DNA of 64,000 nucleotides from Brevibacterium permense (GCF_025506275.1 NZ_QYCP01000094.1:1-64000); one strand, 5' to 3'. Shown: positions 20,597 through 30,066, numbered from the stretch's first letter. A program made the numbers and translations. The notes: generated by a model not told the origin, from the letters alone.

Positions 20597-21910
20597 TCAG
20601 GTCTTGGCGGATCGCCGACCGGGCAGGCGGACGACGCCGAAGGCGACCATGCCGATGAGCGGCAGCAGCGGCCAGATCCAGGTGACGCCGTGGCCGTCGA
20701 CCATTCCGATGTCGGCCAGGATGGCCAGGCCCGCGCAGATGGCCACTGAAGCGGCGATCGGCATCCACACGGGAGGGGCGGGACGGTCGTCGGGGGACGG
20801 AGTTTCGAACCGGCCGAAGATCGCCACGAGCACCCCGGTGATCGCCAGCAGACCGAGTGCCCAGAGCGGACGGGTGAGCCACCAGATTCCGGTCAGCGGA
20901 GTCGGCAGCAGGGCATCGGCGTCGAGTCCGATGAGGACGTTGGCCAGGGCAGTCAGCGCGGTCAGGTGCCAGAGGAACCAGGTCATGATGCGCTGGTTGA
21001 CGAGCACCGTGAGGAACCACAGTCCGGGGCTGCGCAGCAGTTTCGCCAGTGGGCGCTGGAGCATGAGCACGATTCCGGCCTGGGCCATGCCGAGGAAGGC
21101 CATGGTCACACGGGTCGGGGCGGAATTCGAGATCGTGTCGGTGCCTGCGGTGATCATCGACACCGGGTAGGGGCCGAAGCCGACGAGGAGCCCGAGCCCG
21201 GCGGCGCCGATGACGAAGAGCAGCAGGCAGCGTCTGATGCTGGAGAGTCGGCCGTCGAGCCAGGCATAACCGAACTGATGGAAGCTCGCCCAGACGAGCA
21301 GGTAGTTCGGATAGCCGGCGAGCCTGCTCTCGGTGACGATGCTGATGAGGTCGATGATGCCGGCCAAGCCGATGCCGGCGATGATCGACCACCAGCCCCA
21401 TCTCTCCCACAGGATCAGACACGGCGGCGCGACGATGACGACGAGCAGATACGCGGCGAGGAACCAGGTCGGCACGAGTGCCATCTGGGAGGCCAGCTGG
21501 ACGGAGGCGGGTTCGGCGCCGGCGGCCAGGGCGATGACGCAGGTGGCCAGCCAGACGAGCAGCAGCGGGATGAGCGGAAGCCCGAGGCGGCGCAGGCGTG
21601 CCCGCAGCCATTCGGCGTAGCCGGTCTGACGCCGCCTGGCCGAACGCCAGGACAGTGCGTTGGAATAGCCGCCGACGAGGAAGAAGATCGGCATCACCTG
21701 GAACACCCAGGTCAGAGGGTGCGTCCACTTGGCCTGGTCGAGCAGTCCGTGAGGTTCGATTCCGCCGGTGGCGCTGACGGCGATGATCGTCCAGTGGCCG
21801 AGCACGACGACGGTGATCGCCGCGGCGCGCAGGAAGTCGACCTCGCGGCTGCGAGAGTCCGGGGTCGCCTCATCGACCTTGCGAGCCTGGGCCAGAAACG
21901 AGCGGGGCAT
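20597..21910 (-). CDS. Membrane acyltransferase (acyltransferase 3 family)
   Basis: A 437-residue polytopic membrane protein of the OafA/acyltransferase 3 type, which transfers acyl groups to cell-surface or secreted sugars and lipids. The N-terminal motif REVDFLRAAAITVVVLGHW contains the family Arg and His. About ten further hydrophobic segments follow, with FFLVGGYSNALSWRSAR and the Arg-rich loop ARLRRLGLPLIPLLL. I start it at the ATG at 21910, with AAGGA upstream. It stands near an amidohydrolase gene on the same strand with about 100 nt between them; they could be cotranscribed, but no functional link is apparent. Confidence 0.88.
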   Translation of the reverse strand: MPRSFLAQARKVDEATPDSRSREVDFLRAAAITVVVLGHWTIIAVSATGGIEPHGLLDQAKWTHPLTWVFQVMPIFFLVGGYSNALSWRSARRRQTGYAEWLRARLRRLGLPLIPLLLVWLATCVIALAAGAEPASVQLASQMALVPTWFLAAYLLVVIVAPPCLILWERWGWWSIIAGIGLAGIIDLISIVTESRLAGYPNYLLVWASFHQFGYAWLDGRLSSIRRCLLLFVIGAAGLGLLVGFGPYPVSMITAGTDTISNSAPTRVTMAFLGMAQAGIVLMLQRPLAKLLRSPGLWFLTVLVNQRIMTWFLWHLTALTALANVLIGLDADALLPTPLTGIWWLTRPLWALGLLAITGVLVAIFGRFETPSPDDRPAPPVWMPIAASVAICAGLAILADIGMVDGHGVTWIWPLLPLIGMVAFGVVRLPGRRSAKT

Positions 21911-22009
21911 GCGGGGACGTCCTTGTCGGTTGGTCGAGGGAGCGGTTGGTCGAGGGAGCGGGCAGTGCGGGCCCCGCCCATCGCCGAGGCGGTCGTCCAC
22001 CTCGGCGAT

Positions 22010-23884
22010 TCAGGCCCGGTATTTCACCTCGCCGCCGACGACGGTGAGCGCGACTCGGGTGTCGCGGATCGCCTCGGCGTGGGCGAACAGGGCTTCTTCG
22101 GAATCGTAGCCGAGAAGGCCGTCGCGCTCTGCCGCGGCGACACTTGAGTGGTCAACGTTGAGCCCTTCGGCCGCGCACGGATCGGTGTCGACGACGATGA
22201 AGTCGGCATCCATGCCCGGCGCCAGATATCCGCGCCGGTCCTCGAGCCCGGCGGCGAAGGCAGGTCCCTGAGTGTGCAGGCGGATGGCCTCGACGGCACT
22301 CAGGCGACGGTGCGGCTGGAAGGTCGTCGACGCGTCACCGGAGATGTTCGCCCTGGTCATCGCGGCATAGATCGCGGCGAAGGGGTTCGCATGCTCGACC
22401 GGACCGTCGGAGCCGAAGACCACGTGCGCCCCGGCATCGAGCAGGTCGGGCCAGGCATAGGCGGCTAGCTGCGCGGACTCGTCGATGAGGTGAAGCAGGT
22501 GCAGGTCGGAGATGCAGTGGCGCGGCTGCATCGACGCGAGCACCCCGAGCTCGGCGAACCGGGCAACGTCGGCCGGCTGGATGAACTGAGCATGTTCGAC
22601 GCGGTGACGCAGGGGTCGGCCGAACTTCTCTTCCGCGGCCGTCGTCGTTTCCCGCAGGCGGTCGTAGACAGCGAGCACATGGTGGTTCGCCTGATCGCCG
22701 ATGGCGTGGATGGCCACGGAGATTCCCGCCTCGGTGGCGACGTGCGCCTGGTCGAAGAGTTCGTCTTCGGTCATCTGCACGACACCGAAGTTCTCGTCCG
22801 CACCGTCGACCGCGGGAAACGCTGAGGACATGTGCGAGGTATGCGAGCCGAGCGCCCCGTCCGAGAACAGCTTCAGCCCGCCGCACTGCAGCCAATCATC
22901 GCCGTCACCGGTGTGCCAGGCGGTTTCGATCGCCCACGGCACTTCGGGTGGACGCAGGAACAGGGTCACGCGCATGTCCTGGCGACCGGCCGCGTGCAGG
23001 TCGTTCCAACCCAAGGTCGAGGCGATGCCGTCGAAGTCATGGATCCCGGTCAGCCCCTGAGATAGGAAGAGTTCCTGGGTGGTGGCGAGGCGTTCGACCT
23101 GGTCCTCGCGACTGGGTTCGGGGATGAAGCGGGCGACGAGATCGGTGGCGTCCTCGCGCACCAGACCGGTGAGCTGACCGTCATCGTCGCGGACGAAGCT
23201 GCCGCCCGAAGGGTCGGGGGTCGCCTCGTCGATGCCGGCGATCTCGAGAGCGTGGGCGTTGACCCACAAGGTGTGCAGATCAAGTGACCACATCGCCACC
23301 GGGTGGTCGGGGATCTCCGCGTCGAGGAGTTCCCGGTCAGGGTAACTCGGGTCCTCCCACTTGTTGAGGTCCCATCCGGAGCCGACCACCCAGGTGCCCA
23401 CCGGGAGGGAATCGGCGCGTTCACGGATGGCGGCGACCGCCTCGGCGAGGGATTTCGTCTGGGACAGATCGAGGTCGGTCAGGGAGTCGGCGTACATGAT
23501 CGAGTGGATGTGCCCGTCGACGAATCCGGGCAGAATGATCTGCCCGCTGCAGTCGATCTCATCGATCTCGAGGCCGGGGATGACCGTAGTGGCACCGGCC
23601 CCACCCGCCGAGGCGAGCGCCGCCGTTGTCGACGACTCCGCGGCGGCGATGTCGAGAAGTTCGGCCCGGGTGCCGATGGCCACGATGGTCTCCCCATCGA
23701 CGAGGATCGCGTCCGGGGCTGCGTGTGTGAGGTCGAAGGTCGGCGTGGAGGTCGGGTCGGGGGCCTTGTCTGTGTACGATTCGCTCGGGTCGGATGCGAT
23801 CGACGCAGGGGTGTTCGAGTCGGGGGCACTCGAGGCGGCTTGGGGTGCGAAAGTGCGCACTACGGCGTTGGAGAACAGACGCAT
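22010..23884 (-). CDS. Amidohydrolase family protein (YtcJ-like)
   Basis: A 624-residue metal-dependent hydrolase of the amidohydrolase 3 family, expected to cleave an amide, formamide or similar bond. The N-terminal metal motif GFVDGHIHSI, the central HRVEHAQFIQP, the histidine in SVAIHAIGDQANH and the C-terminal aspartate in VVFGSDGPVEHANP are visible, as is the beta-strand ending PGMDADFIVVDTDP. Near residues 12-55 there is a Ser/Pro/Asp-rich insert (QAASSAPDSNTPASIASD) within the N-terminal beta domain, unusual for the family. The start ATG is at 23884 with only a weak ribosome binding site. The substrate is not predictable. Confidence 0.9.
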   Translation of the reverse strand: MRLFSNAVVRTFAPQAASSAPDSNTPASIASDPSESYTDKAPDPTSTPTFDLTHAAPDAILVDGETIVAIGTRAELLDIAAAESSTTAALASAGGAGATTVIPGLEIDEIDCSGQIILPGFVDGHIHSIMYADSLTDLDLSQTKSLAEAVAAIRERADSLPVGTWVVGSGWDLNKWEDPSYPDRELLDAEIPDHPVAMWSLDLHTLWVNAHALEIAGIDEATPDPSGGSFVRDDDGQLTGLVREDATDLVARFIPEPSREDQVERLATTQELFLSQGLTGIHDFDGIASTLGWNDLHAAGRQDMRVTLFLRPPEVPWAIETAWHTGDGDDWLQCGGLKLFSDGALGSHTSHMSSAFPAVDGADENFGVVQMTEDELFDQAHVATEAGISVAIHAIGDQANHHVLAVYDRLRETTTAAEEKFGRPLRHRVEHAQFIQPADVARFAELGVLASMQPRHCISDLHLLHLIDESAQLAAYAWPDLLDAGAHVVFGSDGPVEHANPFAAIYAAMTRANISGDASTTFQPHRRLSAVEAIRLHTQGPAFAAGLEDRRGYLAPGMDADFIVVDTDPCAAEGLNVDHSSVAAAERDGLLGYDSEEALFAHAEAIRDTRVALTVVGGEVKYRA

Positions 23885-23943
23885 GGACACCAGTCTAGAG
23901 CGGGTGCGGCGAAGTCGCTGAGTGGGCCGATCACCACCCCCTC

Positions 23944-24007
23944 ATTGCTACCCGACGGCGGCCCAGATACCTCGCGCGAGGTTGCTGCGCCGCCGTCAGG
24001 TAGTAAT
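23944..24007. repeat. Palindromic repeat, family 2, copy A (imperfect)
   Basis: An inverted repeat centred on CTCGCGCGAG (23971-23980), with outer arms ATTGCTACCCGACGGCGG and CCGCCGTCAGGTAGTAATT. It has several mismatches in the stem, unlike copies B and C. It sits between the divergent starts of the amidohydrolase and the small membrane protein, so here it cannot be a simple shared terminator. Confidence 0.85.
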
Positions 24008-24064
24008 TGGGGGTCGAAGGTGAGGGCGCAGCCGGGCCTTTCTACGAAGAGTAGAATCGAAGGC

Positions 24065-24562
24065 ATGACTCATATCTTCAGCACCTATGACTCGCGGCTG
24101 GCGGCGAGCGCTCGGATCATCTTGCCCGCCGTCTGGCTCGGGCTCATCATCGGCATCTCGCTCATCGAGGCGCCGCTGAAGTTCACAGCCCCCGGCATCA
24201 CGATCCCGCTGGGGCTGGGCATCGGTCGGCTGGTGTTCGGAGTGATGAACTGGGTCGAGCTCGTCATCGCCGTGATCCTGCTGTGGGCGCTGCTGAAGTC
24301 GGGTGTCGATCGTGTCTACCGCAGCGTGGCCTGCGGGCTCATCGGAGTGCTCATCATCAAGGTCATCGTCATTCGGCCGCTGCTTAATCAGCGCACGGAT
24401 GCGGTTCTCGCTGGCGTCGACGAGGGTGGGTCGTCCCTGCATCTGCTCTACATCGCTGCCGACGGACTGCTCATCGTGGGGTTGGTTGCCGCACTCGTGC
24501 TGGCAATGCGCCGTTGGGTGACGATCCGGCCGGCCGTCGGTGCAGGCTCCTCGGCTGAGTGA
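24065..24562 (+). CDS. Small integral membrane protein of unknown function
   Basis: A 165-residue protein with four predicted membrane helices: around residues 14-35 (ARIILPAVWLGLIIGISLI), 45-75 (GLGIGRLVFGVMNWVELVIA), 90-110 (GLIGVLIIKVIVI) and 130-155 (YIAADGLLIVGLVAALVL). Conserved-looking polar residues inside or near the helices (ISLIEAPLKF, NWVELV) suggest a functional core rather than an anchor. The ATG at 24065 has GAAGG upstream. I do not recognise a named family. The 3' end, including the stop codon, is part of a degenerate tandem duplication that continues into the intergenic region. Confidence 0.75.
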   Translation: MTHIFSTYDSRLAASARIILPAVWLGLIIGISLIEAPLKFTAPGITIPLGLGIGRLVFGVMNWVELVIAVILLWALLKSGVDRVYRSVACGLIGVLIIKVIVIRPLLNQRTDAVLAGVDEGGSSLHLLYIAADGLLIVGLVAALVLAMRRWVTIRPAVGAGSSAE

Positions 24563-24650
24563 CTGTTCGCCCGGCAATCGGAACCGGTTCCTCGGCTGGG
24601 TGACTTTCCGACCGGCTGAGTGACTGTTCGCCCGGCTGTGGGCGCAGATT
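24552..24650 (+). repeat. Degenerate tandem repeat spanning a stop codon
   Basis: CGGCTGAGTGACTGTTCGCC, which contains the membrane protein's stop codon, recurs exactly at about 24615-24634, and a diverged copy (CGGCTGGGTGACTTTCCGAC) lies between them at about 24594. The segments show repeated slippage or duplication of a gene's 3' end. Confidence 0.75.
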
Positions 24651-24908
24651 CGCCAGCTGATCAGGCGGCAGCGACACTGTCATCGGGTTTCGTCCCATCA
24701 CTCATCGGCATTTGCGCCAGTCATCGGGATCTAACTCGATGCCCTGATCAGAACTCGATGACGAACCTGAGGCTGGAGGCTGACGAACCACAATCGGAGC
24801 ACACTGCTTCACATTTGGCGCAGGTGCGGCTCACATGTCGTCCGACACCTCTGTTCGATTCCTGATGCGCTGGACGAATTGTGGTCGTTCCCGGCGTGAA
24901 GTGCGGAC
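24651..24908. other. Intergenic region between convergent genes
   Basis: Between the tandem repeat and the 3' end of the ABC transporter operon I see no gene, promoter or strong hairpin. It is slightly less GC-rich than its surroundings. Confidence 0.35.
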
Positions 24909-25571
24909 TCAGAGCGTGATGAAGGAGTAGCCCGCGTCGGTGGCGGCGACGAGGTCGCGGTCGTGGGTCGCCCAGACGAGCGTCTTCCCTGCCTCGGCGA
25001 GGTCGTTGATGAGCCAGGCGATGCGTGCGGCATTCGACGAGTCGAGCGCGGCCGTCGGCTCGTCGCAGACGATGGTGTCGATGCCGCTGGCCAGCGCACG
25101 GGCAATGCAGACGCGTGCCGCCTGCCCGCCGGAGAGCTCACCGCAGCGGTGGCGAGCCAGATCCGGGCCGAGCAGCACGCGGTCGAGCAGGGCTTCCAGG
25201 CGACGATCGTCCCCGACAGCCCCGGCAGCCTCACACCCTCGCTCGGCACCAGTCGCACCGCTGCCGGCACCGCCTGCGCCTCCACCACTCGCACCCCCGG
25301 CATCACGCACGGCCCAGGTGTGTTCGATGACCTCGGCGACCGTGTGCCGCGGGTTGAGCCATTCGCGCGGGTTCTGCGGAACGAGCACCCCGAGGTCCCC
25401 GTCGACCTGCCCGCTGCTCGGGGGCAGGAAACCTGTCATGGCCAGACACAGACTGGTCTTCCCGCTGCCCGACGGACCTTGCAACACCGTCACCGTCCCC
25501 GCAGGCACGTCAGCGTCGACGGGCCCCACTCGGGACGAGCCGTAGTCGATCACCACCTCAGTCAGCTTCAT
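24909..25571 (-). CDS. ABC transporter ATP-binding protein (nickel/peptide type, NikE-like)
   Basis: A 220-residue ATPase subunit. Walker A is QGPSGSGKTSLC near residue 36, the Q-loop region is VLVPQNPREWLNPRHTV, the signature is CGELSGGQAARVCIA and Walker B is IDTIVCDEPTAALDSS. Between the Q-loop and the signature lies a Gly/Ala-rich insert (DAGGASGGGAGGAGSGATGA) not typical of the family. The ATG at 25571 overlaps the preceding gene's stop (ATGA). It is the last gene of the five-gene importer downstream of the urease genes and would pair with the other ATPase to drive uptake. Confidence 0.87.
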   Translation of the reverse strand: MKLTEVVIDYGSSRVGPVDADVPAGTVTVLQGPSGSGKTSLCLAMTGFLPPSSGQVDGDLGVLVPQNPREWLNPRHTVAEVIEHTWAVRDAGGASGGGAGGAGSGATGAERGCEAAGAVGDDRRLEALLDRVLLGPDLARHRCGELSGGQAARVCIARALASGIDTIVCDEPTAALDSSNAARIAWLINDLAEAGKTLVWATHDRDLVAATDAGYSFITL

Positions 25572-26608
25572 TCCGGCACTCCCCCGTCGACGATTCGGTT
25601 CCGTCCCGTCCCGGCCCCGGCAGGCCCCGGCCCCGGCAGGGTCCGGCCACCCGGCTGGGTCCGGCCACCCGGCTGGGTCCGTCCGCCTGCCCCGACCGCA
25701 CCTTCGCCGAGGCGGCGCAGCTCGTCTCCGCCCCGGTACGTCCACGGTGTCGGTCGAGCCCCATCGGCCAGCGGCAGCGGGTGTGCACCGGACGCCGGTG
25801 CGGCCGCGGCCAACGCCTGCGCATAGGCGTTCACGGCGAGCTCGGCGAAGAAGTCCTCAGCCGAACAGTCTTCGACGATATGCCCGTTGAAGATCACCGC
25901 CACCCGGTCGTCGGGCCGGGCATTCCGCTGCAGACCTGACAGGTCATGCGTCACTGCGAGCACCGCGCGGCTGCCGGTCGATGCCTGCTCATTGAGCACG
26001 CCCACCACGGCGTCGGCCTGTTCGGGGTCGAGCCCCGCGGTCGGCTCATCGCAGACGAGCAGCCGCGGGGACTTCGCCACGGCTGCGGCCAAGGAGATGC
26101 GGGAGATCTGACCTCCCGAGACCTGGTGAGGCCGCCTGCGCAGGATCGAGTTCTCCAAGCCGTACGCCGCCAGGTCGAGACCTTCGATCCCCGCCCGTGC
26201 GAACCAGTCAGTCAGACGCATGGTCGGCGGGAATGTGTCCATGGCGTTCTGCGGAGCCCAGGCGATCAGACCGGTACGACGCATCGTCGCCATCGCCCGA
26301 CGACCCGACCCGGTCCCGAGGTTGATGCGACCGCATCCGGGGACAGCCGCCTCGGCGATATCGCGCTTCTCACTGACACCCCGCCCGTCTGGGACCGCGA
26401 CGATCTCACTGAGATCCAGCACTCCGCGGACCTTTGCATCGACGGGGCTGAGGCCGGCGAGCAGATTGCACAGCGTGGACTTCCCGGCCCCCGATTCGCC
26501 GACGAGCCAGGTGATGCCGCCGACGCGCATTGCGAGGTCGAGAGTGGACAGAACCTCGCCGGTGCCTGGCAGACTCAGCGTGATGTCACGGAGGTGAAGA
26601 GCAGTCAC
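25568..26608 (-). CDS. ABC transporter ATP-binding protein (nickel/peptide type, NikD-like)
   Basis: A 346-residue ATPase. Walker A is VGESGAGKSTLCNLLAG, the signature HQVSGGQISRISLA and Walker B RLLVCDEPTAGLDPEQ, with the switch histidine in LAVTHDLSG. The GTG start at 26608 overlaps the permease stop (GTGA). The last about 45 residues are a Gly/Pro/Arg-rich tail (GGRTQPGGRTQPGG) produced by two exact 18-nt tandem repeats at 25641-25676. The tail is probably disordered and not part of the ATPase fold. A usual oligopeptide/nickel ATPase ends earlier. Confidence 0.87.
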   Translation of the reverse strand: MTALHLRDITLSLPGTGEVLSTLDLAMRVGGITWLVGESGAGKSTLCNLLAGLSPVDAKVRGVLDLSEIVAVPDGRGVSEKRDIAEAAVPGCGRINLGTGSGRRAMATMRRTGLIAWAPQNAMDTFPPTMRLTDWFARAGIEGLDLAAYGLENSILRRRPHQVSGGQISRISLAAAVAKSPRLLVCDEPTAGLDPEQADAVVGVLNEQASTGSRAVLAVTHDLSGLQRNARPDDRVAVIFNGHIVEDCSAEDFFAELAVNAYAQALAAAAPASGAHPLPLADGARPTPWTYRGGDELRRLGEGAVGAGGRTQPGGRTQPGGRTLPGPGPAGAGTGRNRIVDGGVPE

Positions 26609-27387
26609 AGTGATCTCGGCCTTTCTCCGAGGCGGCGGGCGAGGATCGTCGGCGGCAGAAGCAGCACCATGAGCGCACACGTCGGCACGACCAGAGTCCA
26701 CCACGCCCCGACCGTCATATCCGACTGCCCCCAGGCGATGAGCGGCCCCAACGACACCGCGGCCGGGTCGACGCCGATCCCCAAAAACGCCGTCGTCGCC
26801 TCATGCACGACCGCCGACGGGAAGATCACGGCCATCGCCGCCGCCACCCGTCCCCCGGCCGCCGGCAGCACATGCCACCTGAGGATCTGCCATCGACCCG
26901 CACCGAGGCGGCGATCGAACCGCACCCACCCGGAGTCCCATTCCTCCCGCACCTTCGGCCCGATGAGCTGAGCCGCCAACGGCCAATGCGTGAGCGCGAC
27001 GGTGACCATGATCGCCGTGCGACCCCCGCCGAGGATGCCGACCACGATGAAGGTGAACAGCATCGAGGGCACGACCAAGGTCGCGATGAGCAGTCCCGTC
27101 GACATCTTCGACAGCGCGTTCGACAAAGTCGAGACCACACCGATTCCGGCTCCGATCGCGGTGGTCACGACCGCGGTGATGAGCGCGGCCAGGGCCGAAC
27201 CGCCCGCGGCATCCCAGACGGTCACGGCCACGCTGCGGCCGAAATGGTCGGTCCCGAGCAGGCCGCCGGCACCGGGTGGGAGAAGTGCGCGCGAGAAGTC
27301 GGTGCCCTCGCCGGGCAGGAATCGTCCGCAGATGAGCAGGACGAGCACGATTCCGAGGATGACGGCACCCCACACTCGTCGGTTCAT
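26605..27387 (-). CDS. ABC transporter permease (NikC/DppC-like)
   Basis: A 260-residue membrane subunit. After an N-terminal helix (VWGAVILGIVLVLLICGRFL) there is the family's periplasmic segment GGLLGTDHFGRSVAVTVWDA, followed by about five helices. The cytoplasmic coupling loop is EEWDSGWVRFDRRLGAGRWQILRWHVLP, the DppC/NikC equivalent of the EAA motif. The ATG at 27387 overlaps the upstream permease stop (ATGA). It should form a heterodimer with the product of the preceding gene. Confidence 0.88.
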   Translation of the reverse strand: MNRRVWGAVILGIVLVLLICGRFLPGEGTDFSRALLPPGAGGLLGTDHFGRSVAVTVWDAAGGSALAALITAVVTTAIGAGIGVVSTLSNALSKMSTGLLIATLVVPSMLFTFIVVGILGGGRTAIMVTVALTHWPLAAQLIGPKVREEWDSGWVRFDRRLGAGRWQILRWHVLPAAGGRVAAAMAVIFPSAVVHEATTAFLGIGVDPAAVSLGPLIAWGQSDMTVGAWWTLVVPTCALMVLLLPPTILARRLGERPRSL

Positions 27388-28421
27388 GCGTACCCCTTTC
27401 CGAGCACGCCGGTACTGGCACCGGCGGCCAGGAGCCGGTCGCCGCCACTGACGCCGAATGACCGCACACCGAGCACCAGCCCGGTGGTCACCGCCGCGGC
27501 GATCGCCGTGACCGTGGCCAGCAGCGGCAGATCGGCGCCGGCGGCCGCCTCGACGAGGGCATTGCCGAGTCCCGGATAGGACAGGACGGCCTCAACAGCG
27601 GCTTCACCGAGGATGATCACGGGCACGTAGATGACCGCCGGTGCCCGCACGGCCGCCACGATCGACGGCAGCACGGTGCGCACCCGGGCCATCGGGGAGA
27701 ATCCGCGGCCGATGAGGGCCCGCGCCCAGGGAGTCGACCACACCTCGGCGGCCGCGGACCGCGCGGCGGCGATGAGCATCGCCGACCATGCCAGAGCGAT
27801 CGTCCCCGCCACAGAGGGAATGAGAGTGATCGGGGCGCTCGTCGCCGGGTTCGGCAGCTGCCGGCCGAAGAGGACGACGATGATGAGCGCGATGAGGAAC
27901 GAAGGAACGGCCAGCCAGGCACCGATGAGCCCCGAGGTCGCCGAATTGTGGGCGAGCCCGGGGAATCGTGCCAGCAGCACGGAAGCGACGAACACGATGA
28001 CTGCGGTGATCGCCGAGGCGCACAGGGTCGCGGCCACGGTGTTGAGTCCGCGGCCGAGGACCACCTCGCCCACGGTCGTGTGCAGCAGCCGCGAATACCC
28101 GAGGTCGCCGGTCGTGACCGTGGTCAGCAGCCACTGCCACCACGCGCCCAGCCAGCCTCCTGTGTCATAGGCGGCCGCGAGGTTCTCCCGAGCCTCGGCG
28201 GATGCGAACTCCCACCCGGCGACGGTGTGGGCCAGGGGGTTGGACGGGGACGCCGCGGAGAGGGCGAACACCCCAGCCCCGCCGGCCAATCCGGCAAGGA
28301 TCATCCCGCCGAGGACGATGCCGCCTCGGCGAAAGATGTGCCGGAACCGGGATGACCCGGATCCGGTCGGGTGCGGCGTCAGCTCCTCTTCCAATCGGCC
28401 AGGTTCCACCACGGTCCCCAA
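27384..28421 (-). CDS. ABC transporter permease (NikB/DppB-like)
   Basis: A membrane subunit of up to 345 residues with about six helices. It contains the DppB-type loop GRGLNTVAATLCASAITAV and the coupling-loop region WARALIGRGFSPMARVRTVLP near residue 235. The extracellular part between helices 1 and 2 (FASAEARENLAAAYDTGGWL) matches the family pattern. The start is uncertain: TTG at 28421, GTG codons just after it, or TTG at 28391 all overlap the end of the solute-binding gene, and none has a strong ribosome binding site, which suggests translational coupling. Confidence 0.87.
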   Translation of the reverse strand: MGTVVEPGRLEEELTPHPTGSGSSRFRHIFRRGGIVLGGMILAGLAGGAGVFALSAASPSNPLAHTVAGWEFASAEARENLAAAYDTGGWLGAWWQWLLTTVTTGDLGYSRLLHTTVGEVVLGRGLNTVAATLCASAITAVIVFVASVLLARFPGLAHNSATSGLIGAWLAVPSFLIALIIVVLFGRQLPNPATSAPITLIPSVAGTIALAWSAMLIAAARSAAAEVWSTPWARALIGRGFSPMARVRTVLPSIVAAVRAPAVIYVPVIILGEAAVEAVLSYPGLGNALVEAAAGADLPLLATVTAIAAAVTTGLVLGVRSFGVSGGDRLLAAGASTGVLGKGYA

Positions 28422-29971
28422 TCGGAGCCGTGGACGTGCGGTTCGAAGGTGGTGGCGGGAATATCCCAGCCTTCTGTGTCGGCGACGTAGGTGTGTTCGA
28501 GGAAGGCGACGATGAGGTAGCTCGGCGCGTCCATGTACTTCGACTGCACTTCACGGTAATCGGCATCGGCCTTCGCCTCGTCGGTTTCGACGGCGGCGTG
28601 ATCGAGCAGCTCGTCCCCGCCTGGGACGGCCATATTCGCGGGGTTGTCGAAGACTCCGGAGGTCTTCGTCTGTGTGTGCAGTGAGGCTCTGATCTGGTGG
28701 TCGATATTGAAGGGCTGCTCGCCACCGGCGTAGACGATGGCCTGACCGGCGAGGTCCTTTTCGATCTCGTCCCATTCCTGACCCTTGATCTCGAGCTTCA
28801 CGCCCAGCTGTTCCAGTTGGGCGGAGATCTCGGCGGCGATGTCACCGCGCACCGTGTCTCCGGCCGGGTAGGTGACATCGATGACGGCTTTCTTCCCGCC
28901 CTTGGCTCGCACTCCGTCGGAGCTGGCCTTCCACCCGGCCTCGTCGAGCAGCTTCTTCGCCTCATCGAGGTCGAAATCGAACTCGGCACCAGAGTCATAG
29001 GCGTCGCCGTAGAATTCGCCGACCGGTGTCGAGGCGGGTGTGCCGTGTCCGCCGAGCACTTCGTCGACGAGCTTCTCCCGGTCGATCGCGAGGTTGAGGG
29101 CCCTGCGGACCGTCGCGTCCTTGGTGAACGGGTTGTCACTCGGCAGGGTGAGTCCGCGCCAGTCGGCGGTGCGGGCGGTATAGATCTCCTGCCCCTCTCC
29201 CTTGATCTGGTCGACCGAGCGCGGCGGCACGGCGGCGCCGGAGATCTTGCCGTCCTTGACCGCGGCTGCCAGCGCGGAGGTGTCGGCATAGGCCTGCAGG
29301 GTCACGGATTTCAACTCCGGAGTCGTCCGCCAGTAGTCGTCGCGGGCCTTGAGCACCGCGGTGTCCTCGGTGAGCGAGTCGAGGGTGTAGGCGCCGGTTC
29401 CGACGGGTTCGGAGTTGACCTTCCAGTCCGCGGCCGGGGTGCCCTCTTCGATGGCTTCGGACGGCAGGATGCCGACGGCCAGGCGCGAGGTGAAGGTGGG
29501 GGTCGGTTCGTCGAGTTCGAAGACGACCGTGTGATCATCGGGGGTCTTCACCATCTTGATCATGCGGAAGGCGTCGACCGATTCGGATGCCACCTCGGGA
29601 TCGACGATGGCCTCATAGGTGGCGGCGACGTCCTTCGCGTCGAAGTCCGATCCGTCGGAGAAGGTGACGTCGTCGCGCAGCTTCACCGTCCACTTCGTCG
29701 AATCGTCGTTCGGCTGCGGATCCTCGGCGGCCAGTGCCGGTGCGAGTTCGGGCATTTCCCCGGAACCGGAGTCTTCTTGCAACCGCAGCAGGCCGTCGTA
29801 GAAGGGAGAGTTGCCGTCGACGGAGTAGCCGTTGACGGGGTTGTACCCGCCGAGGTTCTCCGTGCCAATGACCAGGTCCGAGTCTCCCCCGCTGGGAGCT
29901 TCACAGCCGCTGAGCAGGAGCGCAAGTGCTCCCGCACCGGCCGTCCAGGCCGTCGCCTTCCGCATCTTCAT
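28379..29971 (-). CDS. ABC transporter solute-binding lipoprotein (nickel/peptide family 5)
   Basis: A 530-residue extracellular binding protein. The lipoprotein signal peptide ends in LLLSGC (Cys 23), which would be lipidated. The family 5 pattern follows: GGYNPVNGYSVDGNSPFYDGL, WTVKLRDDVTFSDGSDFDAKDV and VRRALNLAIDREKLVDEVLGG. The ATG at 29971 is chosen at the lipoprotein signal; the longer frame adds a non-signal leader. Family 5 includes dipeptide-, oligopeptide- and nickel-binding proteins. Its position immediately after ureG favours nickel for urease, but that is inference from context; direct sequence evidence for metal binding is lacking. Confidence 0.88.
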   Translation of the reverse strand: MKMRKATAWTAGAGALALLLSGCEAPSGGDSDLVIGTENLGGYNPVNGYSVDGNSPFYDGLLRLQEDSGSGEMPELAPALAAEDPQPNDDSTKWTVKLRDDVTFSDGSDFDAKDVAATYEAIVDPEVASESVDAFRMIKMVKTPDDHTVVFELDEPTPTFTSRLAVGILPSEAIEEGTPAADWKVNSEPVGTGAYTLDSLTEDTAVLKARDDYWRTTPELKSVTLQAYADTSALAAAVKDGKISGAAVPPRSVDQIKGEGQEIYTARTADWRGLTLPSDNPFTKDATVRRALNLAIDREKLVDEVLGGHGTPASTPVGEFYGDAYDSGAEFDFDLDEAKKLLDEAGWKASSDGVRAKGGKKAVIDVTYPAGDTVRGDIAAEISAQLEQLGVKLEIKGQEWDEIEKDLAGQAIVYAGGEQPFNIDHQIRASLHTQTKTSGVFDNPANMAVPGGDELLDHAAVETDEAKADADYREVQSKYMDAPSYLIVAFLEHTYVADTEGWDIPATTFEPHVHGSDWGPWWNLADWKRS

Positions 29972-30066
29972 CCGTTCACCGGCCGCCGAGGAGGCCGTCC
30001 TTCCTGTTCGTGTCGACGCGTCGAGGTGGGGGCCGGGATCCGACCCCCACCTCGGCGCTGGTGTCA

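Noticed and set aside
23303..24064. N-terminal extension of the small membrane protein
   Set aside because: The extra frame lies antisense to the amidohydrolase and crosses a palindromic repeat; the ATG at 24065 has a ribosome binding site.
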